64,000 nt of DNA, from contig NZ_JACSOH010000008.1 in assembly GCF_014349235.1 (NCBI RefSeq), positions 62,001 through 126,000 on the forward strand, given 5' to 3'. Below are positions 42,815 through 51,716 of this stretch, piece after piece (position 1 is the first letter of the stretch; every line of letters starts with the position of its first letter). Position numbers and translations under genes: made by a program. The stretch is from Cytophaga sp. FL35 (GTDB taxonomy: Bacteria; Bacteroidota; Bacteroidia; Flavobacteriales; Flavobacteriaceae). The notes below the pieces were generated by a model that worked only from the letters and a program-made list of their open reading frames with translations, was not told where the DNA came from and ran no database searches.

Positions 42815-43627
42815 ATGAGTGAACAAGAAACTACATATAACAAATTCAGTTGGGGAAATGAGCCCAATGCATCTACCGGAAAGTTGACCGTTGTCGGTGC
42901 CGGTCCGGGAGATGTAGAGCTCATCACCTTAAAAGCGATAAAGGCTTTAAAGGCTGCGGATGTAGTTTTGTACGATGCTTTGGTAGCAACCGAATTATTG
43001 GAGTATGCACATACCGCAGAACAGATTTTTGTTGGAAAAAGAAAGGGATGCTACGCCTATCAACAGGAACAGATCAATGATCTGATTGTGGATAGGGCTT
43101 CTCAAGGGCATCACGTAGTTCGCTTAAAAGGAGGGGATCCCTTTGTCTTTGGACGTGGAGCCGAGGAAATGGAATTTGCCGCTTCCCGTGGGATAGCGGT
43201 GGACATGGTTCCCGGAATATCCTCTTGTTTGTCCGTCCCTGCCTCGCAGAATATTCCGGTAACAAAGAGAGGTGCATCCGAGAGTTTTTGGGTCATCACA
43301 GGTACTACAAAAGAGCATAAATTATCTGCTGATGTGGCCTTGGCCGCAAAAAGCAGTGCTACGGTGGTCATTTTAATGGGAATGTCCAAACTCGGGCAAA
43401 TTGTAGAGCTGTTCAAAGGAGATGGCAAAGCGGAAACTCCCATAGCCATTATTCAAAATGGCACGCGACCCGATGAAAAGGTTGCGGTAGCGACCATACA
43501 GACTATTGAAGAAGAAGTAAGAAATAAAAAATTGGCAAATCCGGCCATCATTATCATTGGTGATGTGGTTCGCCATAGGGCCCGTATTTTGGAAATTGCC
43601 AACCATCACAAATTAGAGTTAAGTTAG
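42815..43627 (+). CDS. cobA: Uroporphyrinogen-III C-methyltransferase
   Basis: A 270-residue SAM-dependent enzyme that makes precorrin-2 for siroheme. Seen: LTVVGAGPGDVELITLKAIKALKAADVVLYDALV, VGKRKGCYAYQQEQINDLIV, VVRLKGGDPFVFGRGAEE, VPGISSCLSVPA, GIPVTHRG-like NIPVTKRGASESFWVITGT and PIAIIQNGTRPDEK. There is no CysG-type oxidase/chelatase domain; that step must be elsewhere. It starts 3 bp after the sulfite reductase stop codon, the enzyme that needs its product. Confidence 0.95.
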   Translation: MSEQETTYNKFSWGNEPNASTGKLTVVGAGPGDVELITLKAIKALKAADVVLYDALVATELLEYAHTAEQIFVGKRKGCYAYQQEQINDLIVDRASQGHHVVRLKGGDPFVFGRGAEEMEFAASRGIAVDMVPGISSCLSVPASQNIPVTKRGASESFWVITGTTKEHKLSADVALAAKSSATVVILMGMSKLGQIVELFKGDGKAETPIAIIQNGTRPDEKVAVATIQTIEEEVRNKKLANPAIIIIGDVVRHRARILEIANHHKLELS

Positions 43628-43632
43628 AAGTT

Positions 43633-44697
43633 ATGATAAAAACGGATGTAATTATTGTTGGAGCCGGACCTACCGGACTTTTCACGGTATTTGAAGCGGG
43701 ATTGTTAAAGTTGAAATGCCACTTGATCGATGCATTGCCACAACCAGGAGGTCAGTGTTCGGAGATATATCCTAAGAAACCTATTTATGATATACCTGCC
43801 TTCCCAGAAATTCTGGCCGGTAAATTGGTCGATAACCTCATGGAACAAATCAAGCCTTTCGAGCCTGGTTTTACTTTGGGAGAGCGCGCCGAAACCTTGG
43901 ATAAGCAAGAAGATGGTTCCTTTATAGTAACGACTAACAAAGGAACTCAGCACCATGCGCCTGTGGTAGTTATCGCTGGCGGACTCGGTTCTTTTGAGCC
44001 CAGAAAACCCCCTATTTCAAACATTGGCGACTTTGAGGATAATGGCGTGGCTTATATGGTAAAAGACCCTGAAGTATACCGCGATAAAAAAGTAGTGATT
44101 GCCGGTGGTGGTGATTCTGCTTTGGACTGGGCTATTTTCTTGGCCGATGTGGCTTCGGAAGTTTCTTTGGTACACCGTAGAAATGAATTTAGAGGTGCAT
44201 TGGATTCTGTGGAAAAAGCCTCGGAGTTGGCCAAGTTGGGTAAAATTAAATTGTTTACCAAGGCTGAGGTTAAGAAACTTTATGGTGATGACAAACTGGA
44301 GGCCGTTGTTATCAAACACAACGATGCTGAAAAAGGAGAAACCTATTTGGAGGTAGACAACTTTATTCCATTGTTCGGTCTTTCTCCAAAATTAGGGCCC
44401 ATTGGTGATTGGGGACTCGAAATTGAGCGTAACGCTATTAAAGTGAACAACGCAAAAGATTACCAAACGAATATTCCAGGTGTATTTGCCATCGGAGATG
44501 TCAACACATATGAAGGTAAATTAAAACTTATTTTGTCCGGTTTCCACGAAGCAGCTGTTATGTGTCAGTATGCTTACCAAATCATCAATCCAGGTAAAAG
44601 GTTTGTAATGAAATACACTACCGTTGGTGGGGTGACTGGTTTTGATGGTTCTAAAAAAGAGGCCAAAAAAGAAGTGGTTCAAAGTATATCAAATTAG
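43633..44697 (+). CDS. Ferredoxin-NADP reductase, thioredoxin-reductase-like type
   Basis: A 354-residue flavoprotein. Seen: DVIIVGAGPTGLFTVFEAGLL (FAD), QPGGQCSEIYPKKPIYDIPA, VVIAGGGDSALDWAIFLADVASEVSLVHRRNEFRG (NADPH) and GVFAIGDVNTYEGKLKLILSGFHEAAVM. The CxxC redox pair of thioredoxin reductases is absent, and the long C-terminal tail fits the YumC/TrxR-like FNR group. Five bp separate it from cobA. It very likely supplies electrons, via ferredoxin, to the sulfite reductase of the same operon. An intrinsic terminator follows. Confidence 0.93.
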   Translation: MIKTDVIIVGAGPTGLFTVFEAGLLKLKCHLIDALPQPGGQCSEIYPKKPIYDIPAFPEILAGKLVDNLMEQIKPFEPGFTLGERAETLDKQEDGSFIVTTNKGTQHHAPVVVIAGGLGSFEPRKPPISNIGDFEDNGVAYMVKDPEVYRDKKVVIAGGGDSALDWAIFLADVASEVSLVHRRNEFRGALDSVEKASELAKLGKIKLFTKAEVKKLYGDDKLEAVVIKHNDAEKGETYLEVDNFIPLFGLSPKLGPIGDWGLEIERNAIKVNNAKDYQTNIPGVFAIGDVNTYEGKLKLILSGFHEAAVMCQYAYQIINPGKRFVMKYTTVGGVTGFDGSKKEAKKEVVQSISN

Positions 44698-44722
44698 TGC
44701 TTGCAAATAATTGTTTATAGTT

Positions 44723-44758
44723 AAAAAACCTCTCAAAATCATTTTCGAGAGGTTTTTT
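44723..44758 (+). terminator. Intrinsic terminator of the sulfite reduction genes
   Basis: AAAAAACCTCTC pairs with GAGAGGTTTTTT across a 12-nt loop. It separates the cys/sir/cobA genes from the SAM-controlled metH-metF unit. Confidence 0.92.
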
Positions 44759-44924
44759 TATCAATAACGGCTGTTTCAAAATTTATACTATGTAATTATC
44801 ATTGAATCTAGGTCGCTTTTAGGGTGTTATAAATATGCCCTAAGGACTAAAAAACTTTGCCATAATTTGGTTTTGGTAAAGGCAAGACGTTACTTTGCAT
44901 CCGTTCATAGAAACACTGAAAAAA

Positions 44925-45022
44925 GTTATCAAGAAAGGTGGAGGGAATAGACCCTTTGAAGCCTTGGCAACCCTTTCCTCAAAAAGAAGGTGCTACATTC
45001 TATCCCAAATGGGGCAGATAAC
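44925..45022 (+). ncRNA. SAM-I (S-box) riboswitch upstream of metH
   Basis: P1 is GTTATC (44925-44930) with GATAAC (45017-45022). Conserved segments appear in order: AAGAAAGGTGGAGGGAATAG, GACCCTTTGAAGCCTTGGCAACC, AAGGTGCTACATTCT and TCCCAAATGGGGCAGA. It is more compact in P3 than the metY copy. No good terminator lies between it and the gene (only an imperfect AAAGGC/GCCCTTT stem near 45023-45045). A TTACTTTG element at 44890-44897 could be the -7 box. The remaining intergenic bases show nothing else. Confidence 0.95.
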
Positions 45023-45145
45023 AAAAGGCGTTCAGAGCCCTTTAGATTACCTAACTTGATATTGAATTAGTATGCTTATTAAACAGGCTTTTTGTAAATG
45101 CCAATTGTTTGATAGGTGGTAGAAAAGTTTATGCCAAAAGGTAAA

Positions 45146-46144
45146 ATGAAAGACATTAGGGAAATTTTAAAGGAGCGAGTTTTAATATTGGATGGTGCAA
45201 TGGGTACCATGCTTCAGCGCTACAAATTCACAGAGGAGGATTTTAGGGGCGAACGATTCAAAGATTGGGAGCATCCATTACAGGGTAACAATGATTTACT
45301 TTCCTTGACCCAACCGGAGGCAATTGCCGAGGTGCACAAAAAATACTTGGAGGCCGGCGCAGATATTTTGGAAACCAATACGTTTTCAGGTACAACCATC
45401 GCCATGGCGGATTATCATATGGAAGATTTGGTCTATGAACTTAATTACGAGTCGGCCAGAATTGCAAAAATGGTAGCCGAAGAGTTCACTGAAAAAGACC
45501 CTAATAAACCTCGTTTTGTGGCCGGAAGTATTGGCCCAACCAACAAAACGGCCAGTATGAGTCCTGATGTGAACGACCCGGGTTTTAGGGCGGTTTCCTT
45601 TGATGAACTACGAATAGCGTACAAACAACAAGTCGAAGCTTTGTTGGATGGAGGTGCAGATTTACTGCTGGTGGAAACGATATTTGATACGTTGAATGCA
45701 AAGGCTGCCTTGTTTGCGATTGAAGAAGTAAAGGAAGAGCGTAATATTGATCCTCCCATTATGGTAAGCGGAACTATTACCGATGCTTCCGGAAGAACGC
45801 TTTCGGGGCAAACAGCGGAGGCATTTTTAATTTCCATTTCCCACATTCCCATTTTATCGGTAGGATTCAATTGTGCCTTGGGAGCCAATCAATTGGTACC
45901 CCATTTAGAGGTATTGTCGTCCAAAACGGATTATGCCGTTTCTGCACACCCAAATGCGGGTTTGCCCAATGCCTTCGGTGAATATGACGAAACCCCGGAG
46001 CAGATGGCGGCACAAATCAAGGAATATCTAGATAAAGGCCTAGTGAATATTGTAGGTGGCTGTTGTGGAACCGTTCCCGAGCATATAAAAGCCATAGCGG
46101 ATTTAGCAAAAAATTACACCCCAAGGGGTATTTTGGTGGGGTAG
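45146..46144 (+). CDS. metH: Methionine synthase, homocysteine-binding half
   Basis: A 332-residue homocysteine S-methyltransferase domain that equals the first module of MetH. The ATG at 45146 gives the family start [27 protein letters not shown] at 45131 and GTG at 45116 are possible alternatives. Seen: [24 protein letters not shown] and the zinc ligands GFNCALG (Cys243) and [10 protein letters not shown] (Cys306, Cys307). The folate, cobalamin and activation modules are in a second gene at 46591, an arrangement usual in this family, but here a heptad array and an S23-type gene lie between the halves. Confidence 0.93.
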   Translation: MKDIREILKERVLILDGAMGTMLQRYKFTEEDFRGERFKDWEHPLQGNNDLLSLTQPEAIAEVHKKYLEAGADILETNTFSGTTIAMADYHMEDLVYELNYESARIAKMVAEEFTEKDPNKPRFVAGSIGPTNKTASMSPDVNDPGFRAVSFDELRIAYKQQVEALLDGGADLLLVETIFDTLNAKAALFAIEEVKEERNIDPPIMVSGTITDASGRTLSGQTAEAFLISISHIPILSVGFNCALGANQLVPHLEVLSSKTDYAVSAHPNAGLPNAFGEYDETPEQMAAQIKEYLDKGLVNIVGGCCGTVPEHIKAIADLAKNYTPRGILVG

Positions 46145-46207
46145 TGTTTGGTTATTTGTTGTTGGTTGTTTGTGGCTTGTTGTTCGTTTCACGTTCAGCG
46201 TTGTGCG
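46145..46207. repeat. Heptad-periodic array after metH N-half (left flank of the S23-type gene)
   Basis: Nine consecutive 7-bp units start with the base after the metH TAG: TGTTTGG, TTATTTG, TTGTTGG, TTGTTTG, TGGCTTG, TTGTTCG, TTTCACG, TTCAGCG, TTGTGCG. Position 7 is always G and the last four units fit TTNNNCG. Confidence 0.8.
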
Positions 46208-46243
46208 TTTTTATGTACAAGCAACGATTAGTTGAAATTAAAA

Positions 46244-46594
46244 ATGGATTATAAAGAATTAGATGTTTGGTTGCAGACAAGGGAATTGGTCAAGAAAATT
46301 TACATTTTGACTACATCTTTTCCGAATGAAGAGCAATATGGGCTTACTTCTCAGATAAGAAGGTCAGCTATTGCAATATCGTCCAATATAGCAGAAGGAT
46401 GTGGAAGACAAACGGCAAAGGAAACTATTTATTTTTTGCATATAGCAAGAGGGTCGCTTTTTGAATTGGAAACACAGGTCATTTTGGCTGATGATGTAGG
46501 ATATATAAAAGTGGACGCCGTGGAAACTTTAAAAGAAATTGAAAGAGTAAAAATGTTGCTAAATGGCTTCATTAACTACCATAAAAAACTATGA
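46244..46594 (+). CDS. Four-helix-bundle protein (S23 / 23S rRNA intervening-sequence type)
   Basis: A 116-residue helical protein; the ATG at 46244 gives [20 protein letters not shown], the usual start of the family. Seen: [30 protein letters not shown] and [20 protein letters not shown], the two signature blocks of TIGR02436. Relatives are encoded in intervening sequences of 23S rRNA genes and, as Avd, act with retroelement reverse transcriptases; the free-standing forms have no known role. It is inserted between the two metH genes, its TGA overlaps the ATG of the second, and it is bracketed by inverted heptad arrays. Confidence 0.92.
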   Translation: MDYKELDVWLQTRELVKKIYILTTSFPNEEQYGLTSQIRRSAIAISSNIAEGCGRQTAKETIYFLHIARGSLFELETQVILADDVGYIKVDAVETLKEIERVKMLLNGFINYHKKL

Positions 46595-49302
46595 GCAGCG
46601 AAGAACGACCAACGAGTAACGAAAAGCGATTATTGCGTTTGAGTGGATTGGAACCCCTTGTCGTTACCTCTGATACAAATTTCATCAATGTAGGGGAGCG
46701 TACCAATGTGGCAGGTTCTAGAAAGTTTTTGCGACTGATAAAGGAGGGAAAATTTGATGAAGCCTTGGATGTAGCCCGTGAGCAGGTAGAAGGAGGTGCA
46801 CAGATTATTGATATCAATATGGACGATGGTCTTATTGATGGAAAGGAAGCCATGGTCAAGTTTTTGAATTTGGTCATTTCTGAACCCGATATTGCCCGCG
46901 TGCCCATTATGATTGATAGCTCTAAATGGGATATTATTGAGGCTGGTCTGCAGGTAGTTCAAGGGAAGTCCGTAGTGAATTCCATTAGCTTGAAAGAAGG
47001 CAAGGAAGAATTTGTTCGTCATGCCAAACTTATCAAAAGGTATGGAGCTGCAGTAATTGTTATGGCCTTTGACGAGGTTGGGCAGGCAGATACCTATGAT
47101 CGTCGAATAGAAATTGCTAAGCGTTCGTATGATATTTTGGTGAACGAAGTAAACTTTGCCCCGGAGGATATCATTTTCGACTTGAATATTTTTCCCGTGG
47201 CAACGGGAATGGATGAGCATAAGCTTAATGCTATAGATTTTATTGAGGCCACGCGTTGGGTGCGACAAAACCTGCCTTACGCGAGTGTTAGTGGTGGGGT
47301 GAGTAATGTGTCTTTTTCCTTCCGTGGTAATAATCCCGTGAGGGAGGCCATGCATTCCGTGTTTTTGTACCATGCTATTGAAGCAGGTATGAACATGGGT
47401 ATTGTTAACCCCAGCATGTTGGAGGTCTATGATGATATTCCCAAGGATTTACTGGAAAAGGTGGAGGATGTAATCCTTAACCGAAGAGATGATGCTACCG
47501 AGCGTCTTTTGGAATTTGCGGAGACTGTAGTAGGTAAGGCCAAGGAAAGCAAAGTAGACCTTTCATGGAGAGAAGAACCCTTGCAAGACCGTATCACGAG
47601 GGCTTTGGTTAAGGGAATTGACCAATTTATCCACGAAGATGTAGAAGAGGCACGTTTGGCGTCAAAGCGGCCCATTGAGGTGATTGAAGGTCATTTAATG
47701 ACCGGAATGAACGTGGTGGGAGACCTTTTCGGCAGCGGAAAGATGTTCTTGCCACAAGTGGTAAAATCCGCCAGGGTCATGAAAAAAGCGGTGGCATATC
47801 TGTTGCCTTTTATTGAAGAGGAAAAACTTGAAAATCCGGATGGTGCAGAAGATAAAGGCAACGGCAAAATTCTACTGGCAACGGTAAAAGGAGATGTGCA
47901 CGATATCGGTAAAAATATCGTGAGCGTAGTATTGGCATGTAACAATTATGAGATAGTGGATTTAGGAGTGATGGTGCCCCCGGAAAAAATTCTGGAGACA
48001 GCCATTGCTGAAAAGGTGGATATTATCGGTCTCAGTGGTTTGATTACCCCTTCTTTGGATGAGATGGTGCATTTGGCCAAGGAAATGCAGCGCAAAAATT
48101 TTACGGTGCCTTTATTGATCGGTGGGGCCACGACCAGTAAGGCGCACACGGCAGTAAAAATTGATACCGAATACCAGCATTCCGTAGTGCATGTAAACGA
48201 CGCTTCACGGGCGGTAACGGTTGTGGGTGATTTACTTCAGGATGAAACCTCTCAAAATTATAAAGACGGCATTAAAAAGGACTACGATGAGTTTCGGGTA
48301 AAGTTCTTGAGCCGAACGAAGAAAAAGGAGTATAAAACCTTGGAAAAGGCGAGGGAAAACAAATTCCGAATTGATTGGAAGACCAGCGAAATTATACGAC
48401 CTAAAAAATTAGGTGTTGAAGTAATCGAGGAGGTCAACTTGGAGGAATTGGTGCCCTATATCGATTGGACCCCATTTTTTAGAAGCTGGGAGTTGCATGG
48501 ACGATATCCCGATATTTTGACGGACAAAGTGGTGGGGACCCAAGCAACAGACCTTTTTGCTGATGCCCAAAAGATGCTGAAAGAGGTATTGGCTGCCAAA
48601 AAACTGAAAGGGAAAGGTATTTATGGATTGTTTCCGGCGAACACCCTAGCCAACACAGACGATATTTTAGTAGATGTGGAGGGCAAGGATTTTGTTTTCA
48701 GGACGCTAAGACAGCAGTTACAGCGTAGGGAAGGAGTGCCTGATTATGCCTTGGCGGATTTTATTGCACCTGCATCATCGGGAAGGCAGGATTATATTGG
48801 CTGTTTTTGTGTGACCACCGGCTTTGGCACGGAAGAACTGTCCCAACAATATCTGAAGGATTTGGATGATTATAATTCCATTATGATCAAAGCTATTTCG
48901 GATCGTTTGGCGGAAGCCTTTGCCGAATACTTACATAAGAAAGTGAGAAAGGAATATTGGGGTTATGCTGTTGATGAACGTTTGGACAATGATGCCTTGA
49001 TCGATGAAAAATATAAAGGAATACGCCCTGCTCCGGGTTACCCTGCTTGTCCTGATCATTTGGAAAAGCTGACCATTTGGGAAGCTTTAAAAGTTGAAGA
49101 GCGCATTGGGGTAAAGTTGACCGAAAGTTTGGCCATGTGGCCTGCTGCATCGGTAAGTGGCTATTACTTTGCCAATTCTGAAGCCAGATATTTTGGCCTG
49201 GGAAAAATTAAGGAAGATCAAGTAAAGGATTTTGCGGAGCGCAAAAACATACCTTACGAGGAAGCTGCCAAATGGCTGGCTCCCAATATAGCGGATGATT
49301 AA
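46591..49302 (+). CDS. metH: Methionine synthase, folate-, cobalamin- and SAM-binding modules
   Basis: A 903-residue protein completing MetH. After an unusual hydrophilic N-terminus (residues 1-14, coded by repeat sequence) come the pterin module ([42 protein letters not shown]), the cobalamin module with [11 protein letters not shown] (Asp435, His437, Gly440, the DxHxxG base-off motif) and [13 protein letters not shown], and the activation module with [15 protein letters not shown] and [19 protein letters not shown]. Translation is coupled to the S23-type gene by an ATGA overlap. The whole unit lies under a SAM-I riboswitch. Confidence 0.96.
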   Translation: MSSEERPTSNEKRLLRLSGLEPLVVTSDTNFINVGERTNVAGSRKFLRLIKEGKFDEALDVAREQVEGGAQIIDINMDDGLIDGKEAMVKFLNLVISEPDIARVPIMIDSSKWDIIEAGLQVVQGKSVVNSISLKEGKEEFVRHAKLIKRYGAAVIVMAFDEVGQADTYDRRIEIAKRSYDILVNEVNFAPEDIIFDLNIFPVATGMDEHKLNAIDFIEATRWVRQNLPYASVSGGVSNVSFSFRGNNPVREAMHSVFLYHAIEAGMNMGIVNPSMLEVYDDIPKDLLEKVEDVILNRRDDATERLLEFAETVVGKAKESKVDLSWREEPLQDRITRALVKGIDQFIHEDVEEARLASKRPIEVIEGHLMTGMNVVGDLFGSGKMFLPQVVKSARVMKKAVAYLLPFIEEEKLENPDGAEDKGNGKILLATVKGDVHDIGKNIVSVVLACNNYEIVDLGVMVPPEKILETAIAEKVDIIGLSGLITPSLDEMVHLAKEMQRKNFTVPLLIGGATTSKAHTAVKIDTEYQHSVVHVNDASRAVTVVGDLLQDETSQNYKDGIKKDYDEFRVKFLSRTKKKEYKTLEKARENKFRIDWKTSEIIRPKKLGVEVIEEVNLEELVPYIDWTPFFRSWELHGRYPDILTDKVVGTQATDLFADAQKMLKEVLAAKKLKGKGIYGLFPANTLANTDDILVDVEGKDFVFRTLRQQLQRREGVPDYALADFIAPASSGRQDYIGCFCVTTGFGTEELSQQYLKDLDDYNSIMIKAISDRLAEAFAEYLHKKVRKEYWGYAVDERLDNDALIDEKYKGIRPAPGYPACPDHLEKLTIWEALKVEERIGVKLTESLAMWPAASVSGYYFANSEARYFGLGKIKEDQVKDFAERKNIPYEEAAKWLAPNIADD
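46592..46633. repeat. Inverted heptad array at the start of the second metH gene
   Basis: Units in 7-bp register: TGAGCAG, CGAAGAA, CGACCAA, CGAGTAA, CGAAAAG, CGATTAT. On the complementary strand these read TTNNNCG, the same pattern as the inner units on the other side of the S23-type gene. The array is translated as the N-terminus of the metH product. Confidence 0.7.
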
Positions 49303-49546
49303 AATGAAAAAGTTTGTAGAATTGCATTTAGGAAGTCACATTATCAGTCATGGGTATGACGATAGTAATACAGAAATTGAAGAATCTGTAACAGTAGAAG
49401 GGTTTTCTAAAAAGTTAGTATCCGTAGATAGGATAAAATCTTTGAGTGAAAAATTTATTCTGACCGATTATTTAGATGGCCGTTGGATTTATTGGGAATA
49501 CCAAGAAAACTACGATGAGGTAAAGGCCTTATTACTCAATTTATAA
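49295..49546 (+). CDS. Small conserved-looking protein between metH and metF, unknown
   Basis: An 83-residue acidic protein (80 if the ATG at 49304 is used). It overlaps the end of metH by 8 bp, which suggests translational coupling and a real gene. Seen: [17 protein letters not shown] and [40 protein letters not shown]; no cysteine, no signal peptide and no membrane segment. I do not recognise a family. Its position suggests a role linked to methionine synthase or MTHF reductase. Confidence 0.7.
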   Translation: MIKMKKFVELHLGSHIISHGYDDSNTEIEESVTVEGFSKKLVSVDRIKSLSEKFILTDYLDGRWIYWEYQENYDEVKALLLNL

Positions 49547-49576
49547 AACTCAACCAGTGCAAGTTAATACTGAAGA

Positions 49577-50530
49577 ATGAAAATTACCGACCATATTAAA
49601 AATGCCAATGGGGAAACCTTGTTTTCCTTTGAAATTGTACCGCCGGTAAAGGGCAAAAATATTCAGCACCTATATGATAACATAGACCCGTTGATGGAGT
49701 TTAAACCGCCTTTTATAGATGTGACCACCTCTCGCGAAGAGTTTGTTTATCGTGAAAAGGATGGACTTCTTGAGAAACAGGTTACCCGTATGAGGCCCGG
49801 TACGGTGGGTATTTGTGCCTCTCTACAGCATAAGTATGGTGTAGATACGGTACCGCACGTACTTTGTGGCGGTTTCACCAAGGAGGAAACAGAGTACCTT
49901 TTGGTAGATTGTCAATATTTAGGAATCGAGAACTTGATGGCCCTGCGTGGTGATGCTAGAAAGGATCAGCAGTATTTTGAAGCGACCAAGGGAGGTCACT
50001 CCTATGCTACAGGCTTGGTAAAGCAAATTAAGGATTTGAATTCCGGTAAGTATCTCCATGACGATTGCGAAATGGATCATTTGCCCGACTTTTGTATTGG
50101 TGTGGCCGGCTATCCTGAAAAACATTTGGAAGCCCCTTCCTTAAAATCCGACTTAAAAAGATTAAAGGAAAAAGTGGATGCCGGAGCGGACTATGTGGTC
50201 ACCCAAATGTTTTTTGACAACCAGAAATACTTTGAATTTGTAGAGGCGGCCAAGAATATAGGAATCCATATTCCTATTATTCCCGGAATTAAACCAATTG
50301 CCGTAAAACGTCATTTGCAGGTATTACCACAGGTTTTTAGAATAGACCTTCCGCAAGATTTGATAGATGCGGTAGATGGTTGTAACACCAATAAAGATGT
50401 AAGACAAGTAGGCATTGAATGGGCCATTCAGCAGTCTAAAGAACTCAAGGAGGCCGGTGTGCCGGTGCTTCATTATTACTCCATGGGCAAATCGGATAAT
50501 ATTAAGGCCATTGCCAAAGAACTGTTCTAA
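49577..50530 (+). CDS. metF: Methylenetetrahydrofolate reductase
   Basis: A 317-residue FAD enzyme producing methyl-THF for MetH. Seen: LFSFEIVPPVKGKNIQHLYDNIDPL, FIDVTTSREE, LQHKYGVDTVPHVLCGGFTKEETEYLLVDCQYLGIENLMALRGD, DFCIGVAGYPEKH, DAGADYVVTQMFFDNQKYFEFV and IPIIPGIKPI. Length is that of the bacterial single-domain type. It closes the SAM-regulated metH-metF unit, 30 bp after the small unknown gene, and an intrinsic terminator follows. Confidence 0.97.
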   Translation: MKITDHIKNANGETLFSFEIVPPVKGKNIQHLYDNIDPLMEFKPPFIDVTTSREEFVYREKDGLLEKQVTRMRPGTVGICASLQHKYGVDTVPHVLCGGFTKEETEYLLVDCQYLGIENLMALRGDARKDQQYFEATKGGHSYATGLVKQIKDLNSGKYLHDDCEMDHLPDFCIGVAGYPEKHLEAPSLKSDLKRLKEKVDAGADYVVTQMFFDNQKYFEFVEAAKNIGIHIPIIPGIKPIAVKRHLQVLPQVFRIDLPQDLIDAVDGCNTNKDVRQVGIEWAIQQSKELKEAGVPVLHYYSMGKSDNIKAIAKELF

Positions 50531-50536
50531 AGATAG

Positions 50537-50564
50537 GCGACCCGGTAGGGTCGCTTTCTTTTTT
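50537..50564 (+). terminator. Intrinsic terminator of metF
   Basis: GCGACCC pairs with GGGTCGC over GGTA, followed by a T tract broken by one C. Confidence 0.88.
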
Positions 50565-50576
50565 AACGTATCCGCT

Positions 50577-50605
50577 TTGTAAATCGTTTGAGCTGTTTAC
50601 CTTTG
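50577..50605 (+). promoter_or_regulatory. Bacteroidota consensus promoter of the PagL-like gene
   Basis: TTG at 50577-50579, 18 bp, TACCTTTG at 50598-50605: both elements and spacing fit the consensus. Only 6 bp separate it from the ATG at 50612, which rules out the longer frame from 50588. Confidence 0.65.
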
Positions 50606-50611
50606 CCTGCC

Positions 50612-51706
50612 ATGAACCTGAGGGTATTTTTTTGTCTATTTTTTGCAGTGGTTTTTGCTCGTTCACAAGAAGAAAATCGTGAGCATAGCTATACGTTGGA
50701 TGCCAATGCTTTTTATGGTTCAATCATGTTGCACAATGCGGATATTTCGCATTTGATCCGCAATCATCCATCGGGAGTTATCTTGGGTTATAACCGGAAG
50801 ACTTTTGGTCTCGAAGAGTGGCAGCAGTATTATAACTATCCGGATTTGGGAGCTTCTTTTATTTATCAAGATTCCCATAACGAAACCTTGGGAGATGCTT
50901 ACGGATTCTATGCGCACTTCAATTTTTATTTTTTTAAGCGGAATTTGCAATTCAGAATAGGTCAAGGCCTGGCGTATGCGACCAATCCTTACGACCGGGA
51001 AACCAATTTTAGGAACAACGCTTACGGTTCCAGATTTTTGAGCTCTACGTTTATGATGTTCAATTATCATAAGGAGCATTTGTATAAAAACCTAGGTTTG
51101 AAAGTGGGTCTTTCGGTTATTCATTATTCCAATGCCAATGTAAAGGCGCCCAACACTTCTACCAATACCATTGCTTTTAATGCGGGTTTGGTCTACAGTC
51201 TTGATGGAGAGGAAATGGAATACATTAGCCGGGAAAAGGAAAAGATTACCGAACCGGTGCGATATAATCTGGTGCTTAGAGGAGGGGTGAACGAGAGTGA
51301 TAATATAGGGCATGGGCAATACGGGTTCTTTATTTTTTCGGGCTATGCCGATAAGCGCTTGGGGCGTAGAAGTGCCATACAATTGGGAACGGATGTTTTC
51401 TTCAGTAATTTTTTAAAGGAGTTGATTGAATTTCAGTCCGTATCATTTCCCGAAAATAATATTGAGGCCGATACCGATTACAAACGGGTAGGCGTCTTTT
51501 TAGGCCATGAACTGTTTATCAATAAATTATCAATTGGTACGCAATTGGGGTATTACGTTTACTATCCTTTTGATTTTGAAGGAAAGGTCTATAATCGCTT
51601 GAGTCTCAAAAGATATTTTGGTGATAAATTTTTTGGGGTGGTAAGTTTAAAATCACATGGGGCGGCCGCTGAAGCCGTGGAATTTGGTATTGGTGTACGT
51701 TTGTAA
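50612..51706 (+). CDS. Acyloxyacyl hydrolase / lipid A deacylase (PagL-like)
   Basis: A 364-residue outer-membrane protein starting at the ATG at 50612 with signal peptide MNLRVFFCLFFAVVFARSQ. The mature part is a run of amphipathic beta strands (LGASFIYQDS, YGFYAHFNFYFFKRN, FRIGQGLAYATNPYD). The segment VGLSVIHYSNANVKAPN has the His-x-Ser-Asn pattern of PagL-type lipid A 3-O-deacylases. It is more than twice as long as Pseudomonas PagL, as in other Bacteroidota members. It probably edits lipid A at the cell surface; activity is inferred from the motif. Confidence 0.8.
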   Translation: MNLRVFFCLFFAVVFARSQEENREHSYTLDANAFYGSIMLHNADISHLIRNHPSGVILGYNRKTFGLEEWQQYYNYPDLGASFIYQDSHNETLGDAYGFYAHFNFYFFKRNLQFRIGQGLAYATNPYDRETNFRNNAYGSRFLSSTFMMFNYHKEHLYKNLGLKVGLSVIHYSNANVKAPNTSTNTIAFNAGLVYSLDGEEMEYISREKEKITEPVRYNLVLRGGVNESDNIGHGQYGFFIFSGYADKRLGRRSAIQLGTDVFFSNFLKELIEFQSVSFPENNIEADTDYKRVGVFLGHELFINKLSIGTQLGYYVYYPFDFEGKVYNRLSLKRYFGDKFFGVVSLKSHGAAAEAVEFGIGVRL

Positions 51707-51716
51707 TACATAGAAT

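Noticed and set aside
43610-43640. Extra heptad array at the cobA-FNR junction
   Set aside because: GTTA recurs at irregular spacing (5 and 7 bp) and is mostly inside coding sequence, so it does not meet the period-7 criterion.
46630-47373. 247-codon open frame on the minus strand inside the second metH gene
   Set aside because: It lies fully inside a well-conserved gene, matches no family, and has His- and Ile-rich composition expected of an antisense shadow.
45146-49302. Split metH as a frameshift or broken gene
   Set aside because: Both halves have intact domain ends and all catalytic and ligand residues, and a two-gene MetH is usual in flavobacteria; only the inserted S23-type gene and repeats are odd.
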